Part shown: one piece after another, positions 20,046-29,233 of the stretch
How positions within the stretch are numbered: the stretch's first letter is position 1
Layout of the letters: each line of letters opens with the position of its first letter
NCBI RefSeq assembly: GCF_029626025.1
Contig: NZ_JARUBF010000001.1
Span: 496,001-560,000 of the forward strand
Origin: Solwaraspora sp. WMMD406
Lineage (GTDB): Bacteria > Actinomycetota > Actinomycetes > Mycobacteriales > Micromonosporaceae
Length of the DNA: 64,000 nucleotides
Reading direction: 5' to 3'
Notes under the pieces: generated by a model
Told to the model about the DNA's origin: nothing
The model's database searches: none
The model's input: only the letters and a program-made list of their open reading frames with translations
Program-made: the position numbers and the translations under genes

Positions 20046-20795
20046 TCACACGAACGCGACGACCGGCCCGTCGGCGGACTCCAACGCGGCTCGGATCCGG
20101 CGGGCCAACGCGACCGCGGCCAGGGAGTCCCCGTGCACGCAGATCGACTCCACCGGGCAGGCTACCCGGCTGCCGTCGACGGCGGTCGCCTCGCCACGCG
20201 ACGCGAGCGTCAGCGCCTGGGCGGTCGCCGCGTCGATGTCGTCGAGCAGCGCGCCCGGCGCCGATCGGGGCACCAGCCGCCCGTCGGGCAGGTATCCCCG
20301 GTCGGCGAAGCCCTCGCCGACCGGACGCAGCCCGGCCCCGGTGGCGATCTGCGCGAGCACCGATCCGGGCAGGCAGAGCAGCGGCAGCGCCGGGTCGAAG
20401 TCGACGACCGCCGCGACGACCGCCGCTGCCTGCTCCTCGTCGACCGAGGCCGCGTTGTACAGCGCCCCGTGCGGTTTGACGTACCGCACCCGGCTGCCGA
20501 CGACCCGGCAGAAGCCGTCCAACGCGGCGATCTGGTACAGCACGTCGTCGCGGAGTTCGGCGAAGTCGTAGTCGATCCGGCGGCGCCCGAAGCCGGCGAG
20601 GTCGCGGTAGCCGACCTGGGCACCGACCACGACGCCACGGGCGGCCGCAGCCGTACAGACCCGCCGCATCGTGGCCGGATCACCGGCATGGAATCCACAT
20701 GCCACGTTGGCGGAGGTCACCACGTCGAGCAGGGCGTCGTCGTCGCCGAGGCGCCACACGCCGAAGCCCTCACCGAGGTCTGCGTTGAGGTCCAT
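20046..20795 (-). CDS. pxpA: 5-oxoprolinase subunit A (LamB/YcsF family)
   Basis: 249-residue subunit of the ATP-dependent PxpABC 5-oxoprolinase, which opens pyroglutamate to glutamate. The N-terminus MDLNADLGEGFGVW and the segments VTSANVACGFHAGDP and VGAQVGYRDLAGFGRR are the LamB/YcsF signatures. KPHGALYN is also present. It is the last gene of pxpB-pxpC-pxpA on the minus strand. Its start lies 26 bp inside pxpC, indicating tight coupling. Confidence 0.93.
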   Translation of the reverse strand: MDLNADLGEGFGVWRLGDDDALLDVVTSANVACGFHAGDPATMRRVCTAAAARGVVVGAQVGYRDLAGFGRRRIDYDFAELRDDVLYQIAALDGFCRVVGSRVRYVKPHGALYNAASVDEEQAAAVVAAVVDFDPALPLLCLPGSVLAQIATGAGLRPVGEGFADRGYLPDGRLVPRSAPGALLDDIDAATAQALTLASRGEATAVDGSRVACPVESICVHGDSLAAVALARRIRAALESADGPVVAFV

Positions 20796-21651
20796 GGAAC
20801 CGCACGGTAGTACCTGGCCGCGCCTGCGCGAGCGGGGTGACCTCGTCGACGACGCCGACGACGGGATATCCGCCGGTGCTCGGATGATCCGCGAGGAAGA
20901 TCAACGGTTGACCGTCGGCGGGCACCTGGATGGCGCCGAGCACCAGACCTTCGCTGGGTAGTTCGCCGTCGACGGCCCGCGCCAGGGAGGTGCCGGACAG
21001 TCGGACACCGACCCGGTTGCTGACCGCGCTGACCGTGTACGGCGTACCGAACAGGCACTCGAGCGCCTCCCGGGTGAACCAGTCGTCGCGTGGGCCGAGC
21101 CGGACGGCGAGGCGGATCGGATCGGCCGGCACCGACCAGGGAACGGCGTCGGCGCCGACCGACGTGCCACCTTCGGCACCTACCGACGTTCCGTTCGCGT
21201 CGCCGACCGGCAGCAGGTCACCGTCGCGCACCGGCGGCGGACCGATCCCCGCCAGGGTGTCGGTGGATCGGCTGCCCAACACCAGGGGTACGGCGATTCC
21301 GCCCGCCACGGCCAGATAGCTGCGTACGCCGTACCGGGCCGGGCCGATCTCGACCAAGGCGCCGGCCGGCACCGCCACGGCCACGCGGAGACTCGCCGGG
21401 CGGCCGGCGACCCGCAGCGCGGCGGGCGCGCCGGTCAGTGCGAGCAGTTGTGCGGTACGGGTCCGAAGTGTGCACCCGGCAAGAGTGATCTCCAGTCCGG
21501 CGGCGGTGGGCGGGTTGCCGACCAACCGGTTGGCCAGAGCCAGCGCGGGTTGGTCCAGGGCCCCGGCTCGGGGCACGCCGAGATGCGCCCAGCCAGGGCG
21601 GCCACGGTCCTGGACGGTGGTCAGCGGGCCGGCCCGAACGACCTGGATCAT
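20770..21651 (-). CDS. pxpC: 5-oxoprolinase subunit C (KipA/biotin-dependent carboxyltransferase family)
   Basis: 293 residues from the ATG at 21649-21651, giving MIQVVRAGPLTTVQDRGRPGW, the standard start of the family. Other hallmarks are GVPRAGALDQPALALANRLVGN, GLEITLAGCTL, and near the end ADHPSTGGYPVVGVV. It overlaps pxpB by 4 bp (ATGA). A Gly/Thr/Ala insertion around residues 155-175 (DANGTSVGAEGGTSVGADAV) contains a short internal repeat. Together with PxpA and PxpB it forms the 5-oxoprolinase complex. Confidence 0.92.
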   Translation of the reverse strand: MIQVVRAGPLTTVQDRGRPGWAHLGVPRAGALDQPALALANRLVGNPPTAAGLEITLAGCTLRTRTAQLLALTGAPAALRVAGRPASLRVAVAVPAGALVEIGPARYGVRSYLAVAGGIAVPLVLGSRSTDTLAGIGPPPVRDGDLLPVGDANGTSVGAEGGTSVGADAVPWSVPADPIRLAVRLGPRDDWFTREALECLFGTPYTVSAVSNRVGVRLSGTSLARAVDGELPSEGLVLGAIQVPADGQPLIFLADHPSTGGYPVVGVVDEVTPLAQARPGTTVRFHGPQRRPR

Positions 21652-22265
21652 CGGAGTGCCAGTCGGACCCGGGTGCCGGGTGTCAGGGTGGCGGGTGGAT
21701 CCCGGTCCAGGTCGAACAGCACGGCGTCGGTGTGTCCGACCAGCTGCCAACCGCCGGGCGACGCGGTCGGGTAGATGCCGGCGTATTCGCCGGCCAAGGC
21801 CACCGAACCGGCCGGCACCGCTGGTCGTGGCGTGGGTCGGCGGGGCACGGCCCAAGCGGCGGGTAGGCCGGCGAGGTAGGCGAATCCGGGCGCGAATCCG
21901 CAGAACGCCACCCGGAACTCGGTGTCGACCAGCCGGTCGACGACCGCCGCCGCCGAGACGCCCCAGTGATCAGCGACCGCCGGTAGGTCAGGGCCGTCGT
22001 ACCGGGTGGGGATGGTCACCGACGGGCCGTGCTGGTCGGCGACGGCGATCGGAGCCGGCGACCAGGCGGCGATCTCGCGGGCGGTGGCGGTCACGTCCAC
22101 GAGGCCGTCGAGCAGGATGGTACGGGCACCAGGGACGATGTCGACGGCGTCGAGGTCGCCGAGATCACGGCGGCGGAAAAGCTCGGCCCGCCAGACTTCG
22201 CGGTCTGCACCGGCGGCGGCCCATTCGAGGAGCAGCGCGTGTCGACCGACGGTACGGATCCGCAT
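21648..22265 (-). CDS. pxpB: 5-oxoprolinase subunit B (KipI/allophanate hydrolase subunit 1 family)
   Basis: 205 residues beginning MRIRTVGRHALLLEWAAAG. Family motifs VAFCGFAPGFAYLAGLP, PRRPTPRPAVPAGSVALAG and GIYPTASPGGWQLVGHT are intact. The start at 22263-22265 removes an unrelated upstream extension. It is the first gene of the pxpBCA operon and is divergent from trhA, with 84 bp between the starts. Confidence 0.92.
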   Translation of the reverse strand: MRIRTVGRHALLLEWAAAGADREVWRAELFRRRDLGDLDAVDIVPGARTILLDGLVDVTATAREIAAWSPAPIAVADQHGPSVTIPTRYDGPDLPAVADHWGVSAAAVVDRLVDTEFRVAFCGFAPGFAYLAGLPAAWAVPRRPTPRPAVPAGSVALAGEYAGIYPTASPGGWQLVGHTDAVLFDLDRDPPATLTPGTRVRLALR

Positions 22266-22310
22266 GTGCCCATGGTGCCGTAGCGAGTCACCTCTGACGT
22301 GAGCCGTCTC

Positions 22311-22341
22311 ACTACCTACGGGTAACCTACGCAGGCGTAAC
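22311..22341. promoter_or_regulatory. Two TAC-N6-GTAAC candidate operator sites
   Basis: ACTAC-N6-GTAAC (22311-22326) and CCTAC-N6-GTAAC (22326-22341) sit head to tail just before trhA and between it and pxpB. They share spacing and core with sites before the acyl-CoA dehydrogenase and the Fe-S oxidoreductase. A common regulator is inferred. These copies are less symmetric than the others. Confidence 0.35.
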
Positions 22342-22349
22342 CTGGCCGG

Positions 22350-23027
22350 GTGACCACCGAAGCCCCGTTGCGCCTCAAGCCGGTCGACATCGGAAAACCA
22401 CGGATGCGTGGCTGGCTGCACACGTACGCGTTCTTCGTCGCGCTGGTCAGCGGGATCGTGCTCTGCGCGCTGGCCGCCACCCGACCAGGTTGGGCTCCGC
22501 TGCTGAGTTGCCTGGTCTACAGCCTCACCGTCTGCGGCCTGTTCGCCACCAGTGCTCTCTACCATCGCCGGGTCTGGTCGGAACGCGCCTACCAGGTGAT
22601 GCGCCGTCTCGACCATTCGATGATCTTCGTGTTCATCGCCGGCACCTACACCCCGTTCTGCCTGCTACTGCTCCCGGGCCGCAGCGCCGCCGTACTGCTG
22701 ACCGTGGTCTGGGCGGGGGCCCTCGCCGGGGTGGCGATGAAGGTGATCTGGCCGCATCTGCCGCGCTGGGCCGGAGCGCCGCTGTACATCGCGCTGGGAT
22801 GGGTCGCGATCGTGGTCCTGCCGGACATCCTCCGTCACGGCGGAGTGACGGCGTTGGTGCTGCTGGTCGTCGGCGGTGCCGTCTACAGCATCGGCGCGGT
22901 CTTCTACGCCCTGCGGCGTCCGAACCCGTGGCCGGAAATCTTCGGCCACCACGAGTTCTTCCACGCCTGCACGCTGATCGCCGCGCTCTGCCACCACATC
23001 GCGATCTACTTCGCGCTGTACGCCTGA
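22350..23027 (+). CDS. trhA: TrhA/hemolysin III family (PAQR) membrane protein
   Basis: 225-residue seven-helix membrane protein. The conserved PAQR residues are present: SALYHRRVW in helix 2-3, RRLDHSMIFVFIAGTYTPF, and GHHEFFHACTLIAALCHHIA near the end with the zinc-site histidines. Bacterial members have been linked to membrane lipid/energy homeostasis; the old name hemolysin III is misleading. The GTG at 22350 lies after two TAC-N6-GTAAC motifs shared with fatty-acid-related genes in this window, which hints at lipid-linked control. Confidence 0.88.
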   Translation: MTTEAPLRLKPVDIGKPRMRGWLHTYAFFVALVSGIVLCALAATRPGWAPLLSCLVYSLTVCGLFATSALYHRRVWSERAYQVMRRLDHSMIFVFIAGTYTPFCLLLLPGRSAAVLLTVVWAGALAGVAMKVIWPHLPRWAGAPLYIALGWVAIVVLPDILRHGGVTALVLLVVGGAVYSIGAVFYALRRPNPWPEIFGHHEFFHACTLIAALCHHIAIYFALYA

Positions 23028-23197
23028 CCAGCGGGCACCCCGCCGACGCCACGCCGAACGCCACGCCGGCCGCTACGACCGTGGTGAAAATCCGGTGCGG
23101 ACCGCCGGGCTGGGGGAAAGCCCACGGTCCGCACCGCAAGAGTCACCGTCGTCGACCCATGTGTCGACGTCACACCGCCGACGTGAGACCGCCGACG

Positions 23198-23479
23198 TCA
23201 CATCGGGCGGCCAGGGCGGCGGACCTCCCGGTACTGCTCCTCCACGACCCGATCGTGCTGCGCCGGCGCGACGGCGGCCGGCTCCTCGGCCGCCGAACGG
23301 GTCACCACCGTACGGCGACGGCTCTGCCAGAACCAGAGGGTCAGCACCAGGCCGAATGCGCCGGCCACCATGAGCACCCATCCGACGATGGTCAAATCCA
23401 GAAAACCCAGGTTCGCTTCGACCGCGAAGGCCAGGATGGCGCCCAGGGCGATGAGAAAGATGCTTCCGCCGATGCCCAC
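23198..23479 (-). CDS. DUF6458-type small membrane protein, copy 1
   Basis: 93 residues: MGIGGSIFLIALGAILAFAVEAN, then a second helix VGWVLMVAGAFGLVLTLWFWQ, then RRRT and a charged cytoplasmic tail. Two transmembrane helices with the LGFLDLTIVG link fit the actinobacterial DUF6458 family. A close paralogue is encoded at 24111-24371, on the other side of sixA. Function is unknown. Confidence 0.75.
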   Translation of the reverse strand: MGIGGSIFLIALGAILAFAVEANLGFLDLTIVGWVLMVAGAFGLVLTLWFWQSRRRTVVTRSAAEEPAAVAPAQHDRVVEEQYREVRRPGRPM

Positions 23480-23595
23480 TTCGTACCTCCTTGGCTACTG
23501 CCGGCACCGTTGTGCCCGCACCGTGCCGCTTGCGAGGTAGCGGCGCGGATTCATGTACCCAGGCGGCTTCTCGCCCAATCAGGCAAGCTGTAACC

Positions 23596-24096
23596 ATGAC
23601 GCGACGTACCATCGTGCTGCTCCGCCACGCGAAGGCGGAACCGCCGGACGCGCTGGGGGACCTCGAACGCGGTCTCACGCCGCGCGGACACTCCGACGCG
23701 GCGCATGCCGGTGACTGGCTGGCGGGGCAGGGCCTCTGGCCGGAGCTGGTGATCTGCTCACCGGCGAAGCGGACCCGGCAGACCTGGCGAGAGGCGTCGG
23801 CCGCCGGCGACGAGGTTCCCGCGATCTTCGAACCATCGCTCTACGGAGGGACGGCGGACGATCTGCAGACCATCGTCCGTCGGCTCGACGACACCGTACG
23901 GTCGGTCCTGATCGTCGGACACAACCCCACGATTTCGCACTTCTCGGCGATTCTCGACCCGGCCGGCGCGGACGACACCGGATTGCGCACCTGTGGTGTG
24001 GCGATCCACCAGCTCGCCGGTCCGTGGACCGACTGCGGACCGGAGTCGGCACCGATCGTCGACTCGTACACCGCCCGCGCCGCGAGCGTCAGCTGA
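23596..24096 (+). CDS. sixA: SixA-like phosphohistidine phosphatase
   Basis: 166-residue histidine phosphatase. The catalytic RHG-type motif is near the N-terminus (IVLLRHAKAEPP, His about 11). LVICSPAKRTRQTW carries the phosphate-binding Arg, and SVLIVGHNPTISHF carries the second catalytic His. Its short length and lack of a lid insertion match SixA rather than phosphoglycerate mutase. It lies between two DUF6458 genes on the opposite strand. The ATG is at 23596. Confidence 0.88.
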   Translation: MTRRTIVLLRHAKAEPPDALGDLERGLTPRGHSDAAHAGDWLAGQGLWPELVICSPAKRTRQTWREASAAGDEVPAIFEPSLYGGTADDLQTIVRRLDDTVRSVLIVGHNPTISHFSAILDPAGADDTGLRTCGVAIHQLAGPWTDCGPESAPIVDSYTARAASVS

Positions 24097-24110
24097 CCTG
24101 ATGGTCGGGC

Positions 24111-24371
24111 TCAGTTGGGCGGCTGTGGGGGTTCGGCAGGTGGCGGCACCATCTGCGTCGGGTGGGAGAGTTTGTTCTCTTCGACGATCACCGTCCGCGC
24201 CCGGCGGCGGCGATCGTTCCAGAACCAGAGCACGGTAAGCAGGATGGCCAGACCCGCGAGGATCAGGACCCAACCCACCGCCTGTACGTCGAGCCACCAG
24301 ACGTCCGCGCGGACCGCGTACGCCAGGATGGCGCCTACTGCGATCAGGAAGATTCCGCTGCCGATACCCAT
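24111..24371 (-). CDS. DUF6458-type small membrane protein, copy 2
   Basis: 86 residues starting MGIGSGIFLIAVGAILAYAVRAD, clearly homologous along its length to the product of 23198-23479. It has two membrane helices, then RRRRART and a Pro-rich tail. The ATG at 24369-24371 is chosen because it aligns with the paralogue's start. It converges with sixA, with 14 bases between the stops. Confidence 0.75.
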   Translation of the reverse strand: MGIGSGIFLIAVGAILAYAVRADVWWLDVQAVGWVLILAGLAILLTVLWFWNDRRRRARTVIVEENKLSHPTQMVPPPAEPPQPPN

Positions 24372-24615
24372 GCGCTGCACTCCTTGTGCGGTCGCTACAA
24401 GTTGTGCGGTCGCCGGTTGATCTACCCGGCGGGTCATCGGTGAAACGGCGTCACCTGGGTGGTTGCGGGCTGGCCGCCAGCAGGTGTGGCGGTGATGGTG
24501 GTGGTGGCGGTCGGCGAGCAGGGGGCTCCCGCCGACCGCCGGTGTGCGGTCGCGGACGGTCTCGCTATCCAGGCTCGGAATCCGGTTCGGAATCCGGCAG
24601 CGGTCATCCGACCGG

Positions 24616-26472
24616 TCAGAACGCTTCTTCGGGCAGCTCCATCAGGTCCAGGTCGGTGCCGGCGATGATCCGCCGGTCCGCGCCGATCCGGGGCAACACT
24701 TCGCTGGCGAAGAACCGGGCGGCGGCGACCTTGCCCTGGTAGAAGCTGCGATCGGCGGGGGACACCTCGCCGCTCAACGCGGTGAGCGCTACCTCGGCCT
24801 GCCGCTGCAGGAGCCAGGCGACCACCAGGTCGCCGAGGGCGAGCAGCAGCCGTCGGCTGCTCAGACCCACCTTGTAGAGGGAGCGCGGCTCGCCGCCGGT
24901 GGCCTCGCCCAGCCATCCGGTCATGACGCCAAGGATGTTCTGCACCTCGCCGAGGGCCCGGCCCAACGCGAGCCGTTCCTCCTTGAGCTGACCGTTGCCG
25001 CCTTCCGCCTCGATGAAGGCCTGGATCTCGGCGGCGACGGCCATCAGCGCCTGACCGTTGTTCCGGACGATCTTGCGGAAGAACAGGTCAAGGCTCTGGA
25101 TCGCGGTGGTGCCCTCGTACAAGGTGTCGATCTTGGAGTCGCGGACGTACTGCTCCAGCGGGTAGTCCTGCAGGAATCCGGAACCCCCGAAGGTCTGCAG
25201 GGACTCGTGCCCGAGCAACTCGTACGCCCGCTCCGAGCCACACCCCTTGACCAGCGGAAGCAGCAGGTCGTTGACCCGCTTGGCGAGCACGACGCCTTCT
25301 TCGTCGCCAGCCGCCGTGGCGATGTTGACCTTGTCCTGCCACGAAGCGGTGTAGCAGACCAGGGCGCGCAGACCCTCGGCGTACGACTTCTGCAGCATCA
25401 GCGACCGGCGTACGTCCGGGTGGTGGGTGATGGTCACCCGGGGTGCGCTCTTGTCGGTCATCTGCAGCAGGTCGGCACCCTGCACCCGGTTCTTGGCGTA
25501 TTCGAGGGCGTTGAGGTAGCCGGTGGAGAGCGTGGCGATCGCCTTCGCGCCCACCAGCATCCGGGCGTACTCGATGATCAGGAACATCTGGCGGATGCCG
25601 TCGTGCACGTCGCCGAGCAGCCATCCCTTGGCCGGCACGCCATGGTCGCCAAAGGTGAGTTCGCAGGTCGTGGAGACCTTGAGACCCATCTTGTGTTCGA
25701 GGTTGGTGGCGAAGACGCCGTTACGCTCGCCCAACTCGCCGGTTTCGGAATCGAAGTGGAACTTGGGCACGACGAACAGCGACAGGCCCTTGGTGCCGGG
25801 GCCGCCGGCGCCGTCCACCCCCACCGGCCGGGCCAGTACGTAGTGGATGATGTTCTCGGACAGGTCGTGCTCGCCGCTGGTGATGAACCGCTTGACGCCC
25901 TCGATGTGGTAGGAGCCGTCCGGCTGCGGGATCGCACGGGTACGCCCGGCGCCGACGTCCGAACCGGCGTCCGGCTCGGTCAGCACCATGGTCGACGCCC
26001 ACTGCCTGTCGACGAACAGCCTGGCCCACCGCTTCTGTTCCGGGGTTCCCTCCCGGTAGAGGGTGTGGGCGAACGACGGACCGGACGCGTACATCCAGAC
26101 CGGCGCGTTCGAGCCGAGCACCAGCTCGGCGAGGGACCACCACAGGGCCCGTGGAGCGTTCGTACCGCCGAGCGCCTCCGGCAGGTCGAGCCGCCAGAAC
26201 TCGGCCGCCATGAAGGCGTCGAACGACCGGTGGAACTCCTCGGGCACCCGCACCGAGTGGGTGGCCGGATCGAGGACCGGCGGGTTGCGGTCGCCGGGCA
26301 CGAAGCTGGTCGCGAGTTCCTCACGGGCCAATCGGTCGACCTCGCGGAGGATGTCGCGGGCGGTGTCGACGTCCAGGTCGGAGTAGGGCGCCTGGTCGAA
26401 CGTCCGGTCGGCGCCGAACACCTCGAAGAGGTTGAACTCAAGATCGCGAAGGTTGCTCTTGTAGTGGGTCAT
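24616..26472 (-). CDS. Long acyl-CoA dehydrogenase (FadE-like)
   Basis: 618-residue flavoprotein of the long ACAD type with an extra C-terminal domain, expected to make the first double bond in fatty acyl-CoA oxidation. Seen: [19 protein letters not shown] (FAD/substrate-binding), [58 protein letters not shown] and [15 protein letters not shown], where Glu is the catalytic base candidate. The ATG at 26470-26472 gives [18 protein letters not shown], the common start of this subfamily. Two palindromic sites directly upstream suggest control by a TetR-type regulator responsive to fatty acids (inferred). Confidence 0.92.
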   Translation of the reverse strand: MTHYKSNLRDLEFNLFEVFGADRTFDQAPYSDLDVDTARDILREVDRLAREELATSFVPGDRNPPVLDPATHSVRVPEEFHRSFDAFMAAEFWRLDLPEALGGTNAPRALWWSLAELVLGSNAPVWMYASGPSFAHTLYREGTPEQKRWARLFVDRQWASTMVLTEPDAGSDVGAGRTRAIPQPDGSYHIEGVKRFITSGEHDLSENIIHYVLARPVGVDGAGGPGTKGLSLFVVPKFHFDSETGELGERNGVFATNLEHKMGLKVSTTCELTFGDHGVPAKGWLLGDVHDGIRQMFLIIEYARMLVGAKAIATLSTGYLNALEYAKNRVQGADLLQMTDKSAPRVTITHHPDVRRSLMLQKSYAEGLRALVCYTASWQDKVNIATAAGDEEGVVLAKRVNDLLLPLVKGCGSERAYELLGHESLQTFGGSGFLQDYPLEQYVRDSKIDTLYEGTTAIQSLDLFFRKIVRNNGQALMAVAAEIQAFIEAEGGNGQLKEERLALGRALGEVQNILGVMTGWLGEATGGEPRSLYKVGLSSRRLLLALGDLVVAWLLQRQAEVALTALSGEVSPADRSFYQGKVAAARFFASEVLPRIGADRRIIAGTDLDLMELPEEAF

Positions 26473-26502
26473 CGCGCGCTGGCCCCCGCTTCCCGGACAA
26501 CT

Positions 26503-26542
26503 GTTACTGGTCAGTAACCACCACTGTATTACTCGCAGGTAA
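26503..26542. promoter_or_regulatory. Tandem GTTAC-N6-GTAAC operators upstream of the acyl-CoA dehydrogenase
   Basis: GTTACTG-GT-CAGTAAC (26503-26518) is a perfect 16-bp palindrome. A second copy, TTAC-N6-GTAA (26529-26542), follows with centres 25 bp apart. They lie 31-70 bp upstream of the start codon. Such sites are typical of TetR-family repressors of fatty acid degradation; the regulator itself is not in the window. Confidence 0.6.
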
Positions 26543-26707
26543 GCCCCGACAAGCAGCGATCGACAGTGACCGGCACCACACCATGGGTCTCCTGGGCGGG
26601 AACGGGCACGGAACGGCAACCGTCACCGATGGCGACGAGAGTCGTTTGGCCGGGTACATGAGGCTAAAAAGGGCAAAGCGCGATTAAACTAGGTCTAGGG
26701 GGTCAAG

Positions 26708-26827
26708 GTGTCATTCATCCGACTGTTCGATGTGTTGATCGAGCCGATCGCCGGCCGTCGCTACGTCGGCCGACACCGCGCACTCACCGGAGCGTCGTTC
26801 CTGGCCGCTCTGCCGCAACACGCCTGA
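26708..26827 (+). CDS. Possible 39-residue small protein
   Basis: GTG at 26708 is preceded by AGGGGG at a normal distance and opens 39 codons starting VSFIRLFDVLIEPIAGRRYV and ending AALPQHA. It is amphipathic and basic and I cannot assign it. The strong RBS and the AT-rich stretch just upstream (gcgattaaactaggtctag, promoter-like) support a real gene in an otherwise empty region of about 380 bp. The length leaves doubt. Confidence 0.4.
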   Translation: MSFIRLFDVLIEPIAGRRYVGRHRALTGASFLAALPQHA

Positions 26828-26855
26828 GGCTGACCCACCACACCTGCGCGGCTGG

Positions 26856-27986
26856 TCAGCTGTCGGCCGCCCCGACCTCCCAGCTCGGTACGGCTGGCGC
26901 CGGCGTCACACCGGTCCCGGAATACTCCATCAGCACCAACGCGATGTCGTCGTCGAGTCGCCCGTACACCCACTCGATCAGCGCGGTCTCCAACGAGGCG
27001 AGCCCGTCGCCGACCGTACCGTGGCCCAGCAGCCGCCAGGCCCGCTCGGCGGTCGGGAAGAACTCCCCGTCCCGCCGGGCCTCGCCCAGTCCGTCGGTGA
27101 ACAGCAGCAGCCGGTCGCCCGGCTCGAGGCGTTCCACCCGAGGGCGTACCACCGGCATGAAACCCAACGGCGGCGCCGGCGCCGGCGGTTCCAGCGTGAT
27201 GACCTCACCTCGACGCAACAGCAAGGGAGGAGGATGGCCACAGTTGACGATGGTCAACGTGCCGCCACGTTCCTCGACCAACGCGGCCGTGACGAAATCC
27301 TCGTCGCCGACGCTGCGCGCCACGGCTCGGTCCAGGTCCGCCACGATGGCCCGCAGATCGGCCCGCTCGTACGCGACATGCCGGTACGAGCCGAGCACGA
27401 TACTGGCCAGCCGGACCGCGTCCAGACCCTTCCCACGGACGTCCCCGATGATCATCCGTACGCCGTACGGCGTGTCCAGCGCCTCGTACAGATCACCACC
27501 GATGTCGGCGGCGGCCGTGGCCGAGATGTAGCGGCCCGCGACCGCGAGCGTCCCGACCTGCGGGCCGAGCGGACGCAACACGGCCTGCTGCGCCACCGAG
27601 GCGAGCCGCGACAGTTCGGCGATCTGGTCGGCCTGACGCTCCCGGATCACCGCGACCGCCGCCGCGATTCCGGTAGCGAGCGCGATGCCGACCACGTTGA
27701 CTCCGGTAGCCAGCGACAGCATCTGCCCGGTCAGGGCGAAGATCGCGCCGACCACCGTGGCCAGCGCACCGACCGACAACACCACCCGCCACGTCGCGAA
27801 GGCCGCCGAGAGGAACGGCGCGGCGGCCACCAGCCCGACGTAGTTGGCCGCCGAACCGTCCGCGATCTCCACCGCCGACACGAGCGCGAGCAGCACGAGG
27901 GCCGCGCCGAGACCGACGCGGGAACCTGCGCTCAACGGGCGGCGGCCGCCCTGCGGGATAATGTGCATGGGTACGCGAAACAGCAT
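26856..27986 (-). CDS. Membrane-bound SpoIIE-type PP2C phosphatase
   Basis: 376 residues. Five or so hydrophobic helices fill about 20-125. A short coiled linker (VIRERQADQIAELSRLASVAQQAVL) leads to a PP2C/RsbU-like phosphatase domain with the metal-binding aspartates in TAAADIGGDLYEAL, IIGDVRGKGLDA, LLFTDGLGEARR and LDDDIALVLM. Proteins of this type dephosphorylate anti-anti-sigma factors in partner-switching pathways. No STAS or RsbW-like gene is adjacent, so the target is unknown. An internal ATG six codons in is an alternative start. Confidence 0.85.
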   Translation of the reverse strand: MLFRVPMHIIPQGGRRPLSAGSRVGLGAALVLLALVSAVEIADGSAANYVGLVAAAPFLSAAFATWRVVLSVGALATVVGAIFALTGQMLSLATGVNVVGIALATGIAAAVAVIRERQADQIAELSRLASVAQQAVLRPLGPQVGTLAVAGRYISATAAADIGGDLYEALDTPYGVRMIIGDVRGKGLDAVRLASIVLGSYRHVAYERADLRAIVADLDRAVARSVGDEDFVTAALVEERGGTLTIVNCGHPPPLLLRRGEVITLEPPAPAPPLGFMPVVRPRVERLEPGDRLLLFTDGLGEARRDGEFFPTAERAWRLLGHGTVGDGLASLETALIEWVYGRLDDDIALVLMEYSGTGVTPAPAVPSWEVGAADS

Positions 27987-28145
27987 GACTCATCGTTCGC
28001 GGTGACCCAACGGGGTTGACTTCTCGTCTGACCCGGTTATGGCCACCCGGTGGTAGTGGACAAGATCGGCTCTCTGCCACACGCGCGGTGGTCGGCCACA
28101 GGTTGCTCGACCTGCGGTCAAATCTGGAAATGGCACACTCGGTCG

Positions 28146-28688
28146 GTGACCGACCTGCAACAGCTGCTCGTCGCGGCGTTCCGCTGGCACGACCCGGGAC
28201 CGGCCAGCGAACACCTGGTGAGCGACGTGTCCGGCTGGTGGCGCGAGCCGACTGTCCTCGCCCGCATCGGCCCCGCCCTCGCCGACCTGGTCAGCGCAGA
28301 CGAGCCGACCGTGGTGATGGCGCCGCAGGTCACCGGCATGATCATCGGTCCACTGGTGGCCACGGCACTTCGCGCGGGCTTCGTTCCCGCGTACAAGGAG
28401 GATCCGCTGCGGGCCATCGCCGAGGCGACAACCTGGACCACGACGGCGCCCGACCACCGGGGGCGGACGCTGCGGCTCGGGGTCCGCGACCGCCACCTCG
28501 GCCCGCGCGACCGGGTCGTGCTGGTCGACGACTGGGTCACCACCGGTGCCCAACTGCGGGCGATGAGCCGGCTCGCGGCGGCCAGACGGGCGACCGTGGT
28601 CGGCAGTGCCGTCATCGTCGCCGACTGCTCGCCGACGGTCGTCGACGAGCTGCGCGTCCGGAGTCTGCTGCGGGGTACGGAGCTCTGA
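28146..28688 (+). CDS. Phosphoribosyltransferase-like protein
   Basis: 180 residues from the GTG at 28146 (VTDLQQLLVAAFRWHDPG). The upstream in-frame extension to 28050 is Cys/Trp-rich and unlikely to be coding. The PRPP-binding loop is RVVLVDDWVTTGAQLRAM, and the type I fold is supported by VVMAPQVTGMIIGPLVATAL and the PAYKED hood segment. It resembles adenine phosphoribosyltransferase-like proteins, but base specificity cannot be read from the sequence. Confidence 0.8.
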   Translation: MTDLQQLLVAAFRWHDPGPASEHLVSDVSGWWREPTVLARIGPALADLVSADEPTVVMAPQVTGMIIGPLVATALRAGFVPAYKEDPLRAIAEATTWTTTAPDHRGRTLRLGVRDRHLGPRDRVVLVDDWVTTGAQLRAMSRLAAARRATVVGSAVIVADCSPTVVDELRVRSLLRGTEL

Positions 28689-28716
28689 CCCGGCTGACTG
28701 ACAAATGCGGTGAAGT

Positions 28717-29160
28717 CTAGGGTGTCGCCTCGTGACCGGGCCGCCCCCGCGTCCGCCGCGCCTGCTTCAACTCGGCCTCGTGCAGGTGCCGGCGGCCGGC
28801 CGCCAGCTCTTCCCTGGCTGCCCGCTCCACCTCCTGAAACACGGCGAAGTAGCCGTCGTCGAACTCCTCGACGACCTGAAAGGTCCAGCGACCCGGCAGC
28901 ACGTTGCGACCGATCAGATCCGTTTGCACCCGGTCCGCGATCCGCTGATGGCCCGCCGCCCGCAACAGCTCGACCACCCGGTCCAGCGTCGCGTCCGCGC
29001 CACCGATCAGCTGGTGCATCGAGTAGAGGTGTCCCCGGGCGCGATGCACCGTCTCCAACGCCTTGCTCAGCTCGCCCAACGCCGCCACTGTCGCGTCGTC
29101 CACCCCGGGCGGTCGGGAGTGTGCGTCGTCGACCGACCGCTCATCCATCGATTCCGACAT
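28717..29160 (-). CDS. Conserved actinobacterial helical protein of unknown function
   Basis: 147 residues, soluble, mostly helical. Recognisable stretches are VHRARGHLYSMHQLIGGADATLD, LIGRNVLPGRWTFQVVEEFDDGYFAVF and a basic C-terminus. It is familiar as a conserved hypothetical near the phosphoribosyltransferase in related genomes (from memory only). Function is unknown. It converges with the phosphoribosyltransferase gene. Confidence 0.65.
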   Translation of the reverse strand: MSESMDERSVDDAHSRPPGVDDATVAALGELSKALETVHRARGHLYSMHQLIGGADATLDRVVELLRAAGHQRIADRVQTDLIGRNVLPGRWTFQVVEEFDDGYFAVFQEVERAAREELAAGRRHLHEAELKQARRTRGRPGHEATP

Positions 29161-29233
29161 GACCCATTCCTACCAGGGTGATCCATTCGACGACCGTCGG
29201 TCCCGAATTCGTGACCGCAGGTAGAGTCAGCCG

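Noticed and set aside
24544-26517. 657-codon plus-strand frame over the acyl-CoA dehydrogenase
   Set aside because: Antisense shadow; the minus strand has an intact enzyme with all motifs.
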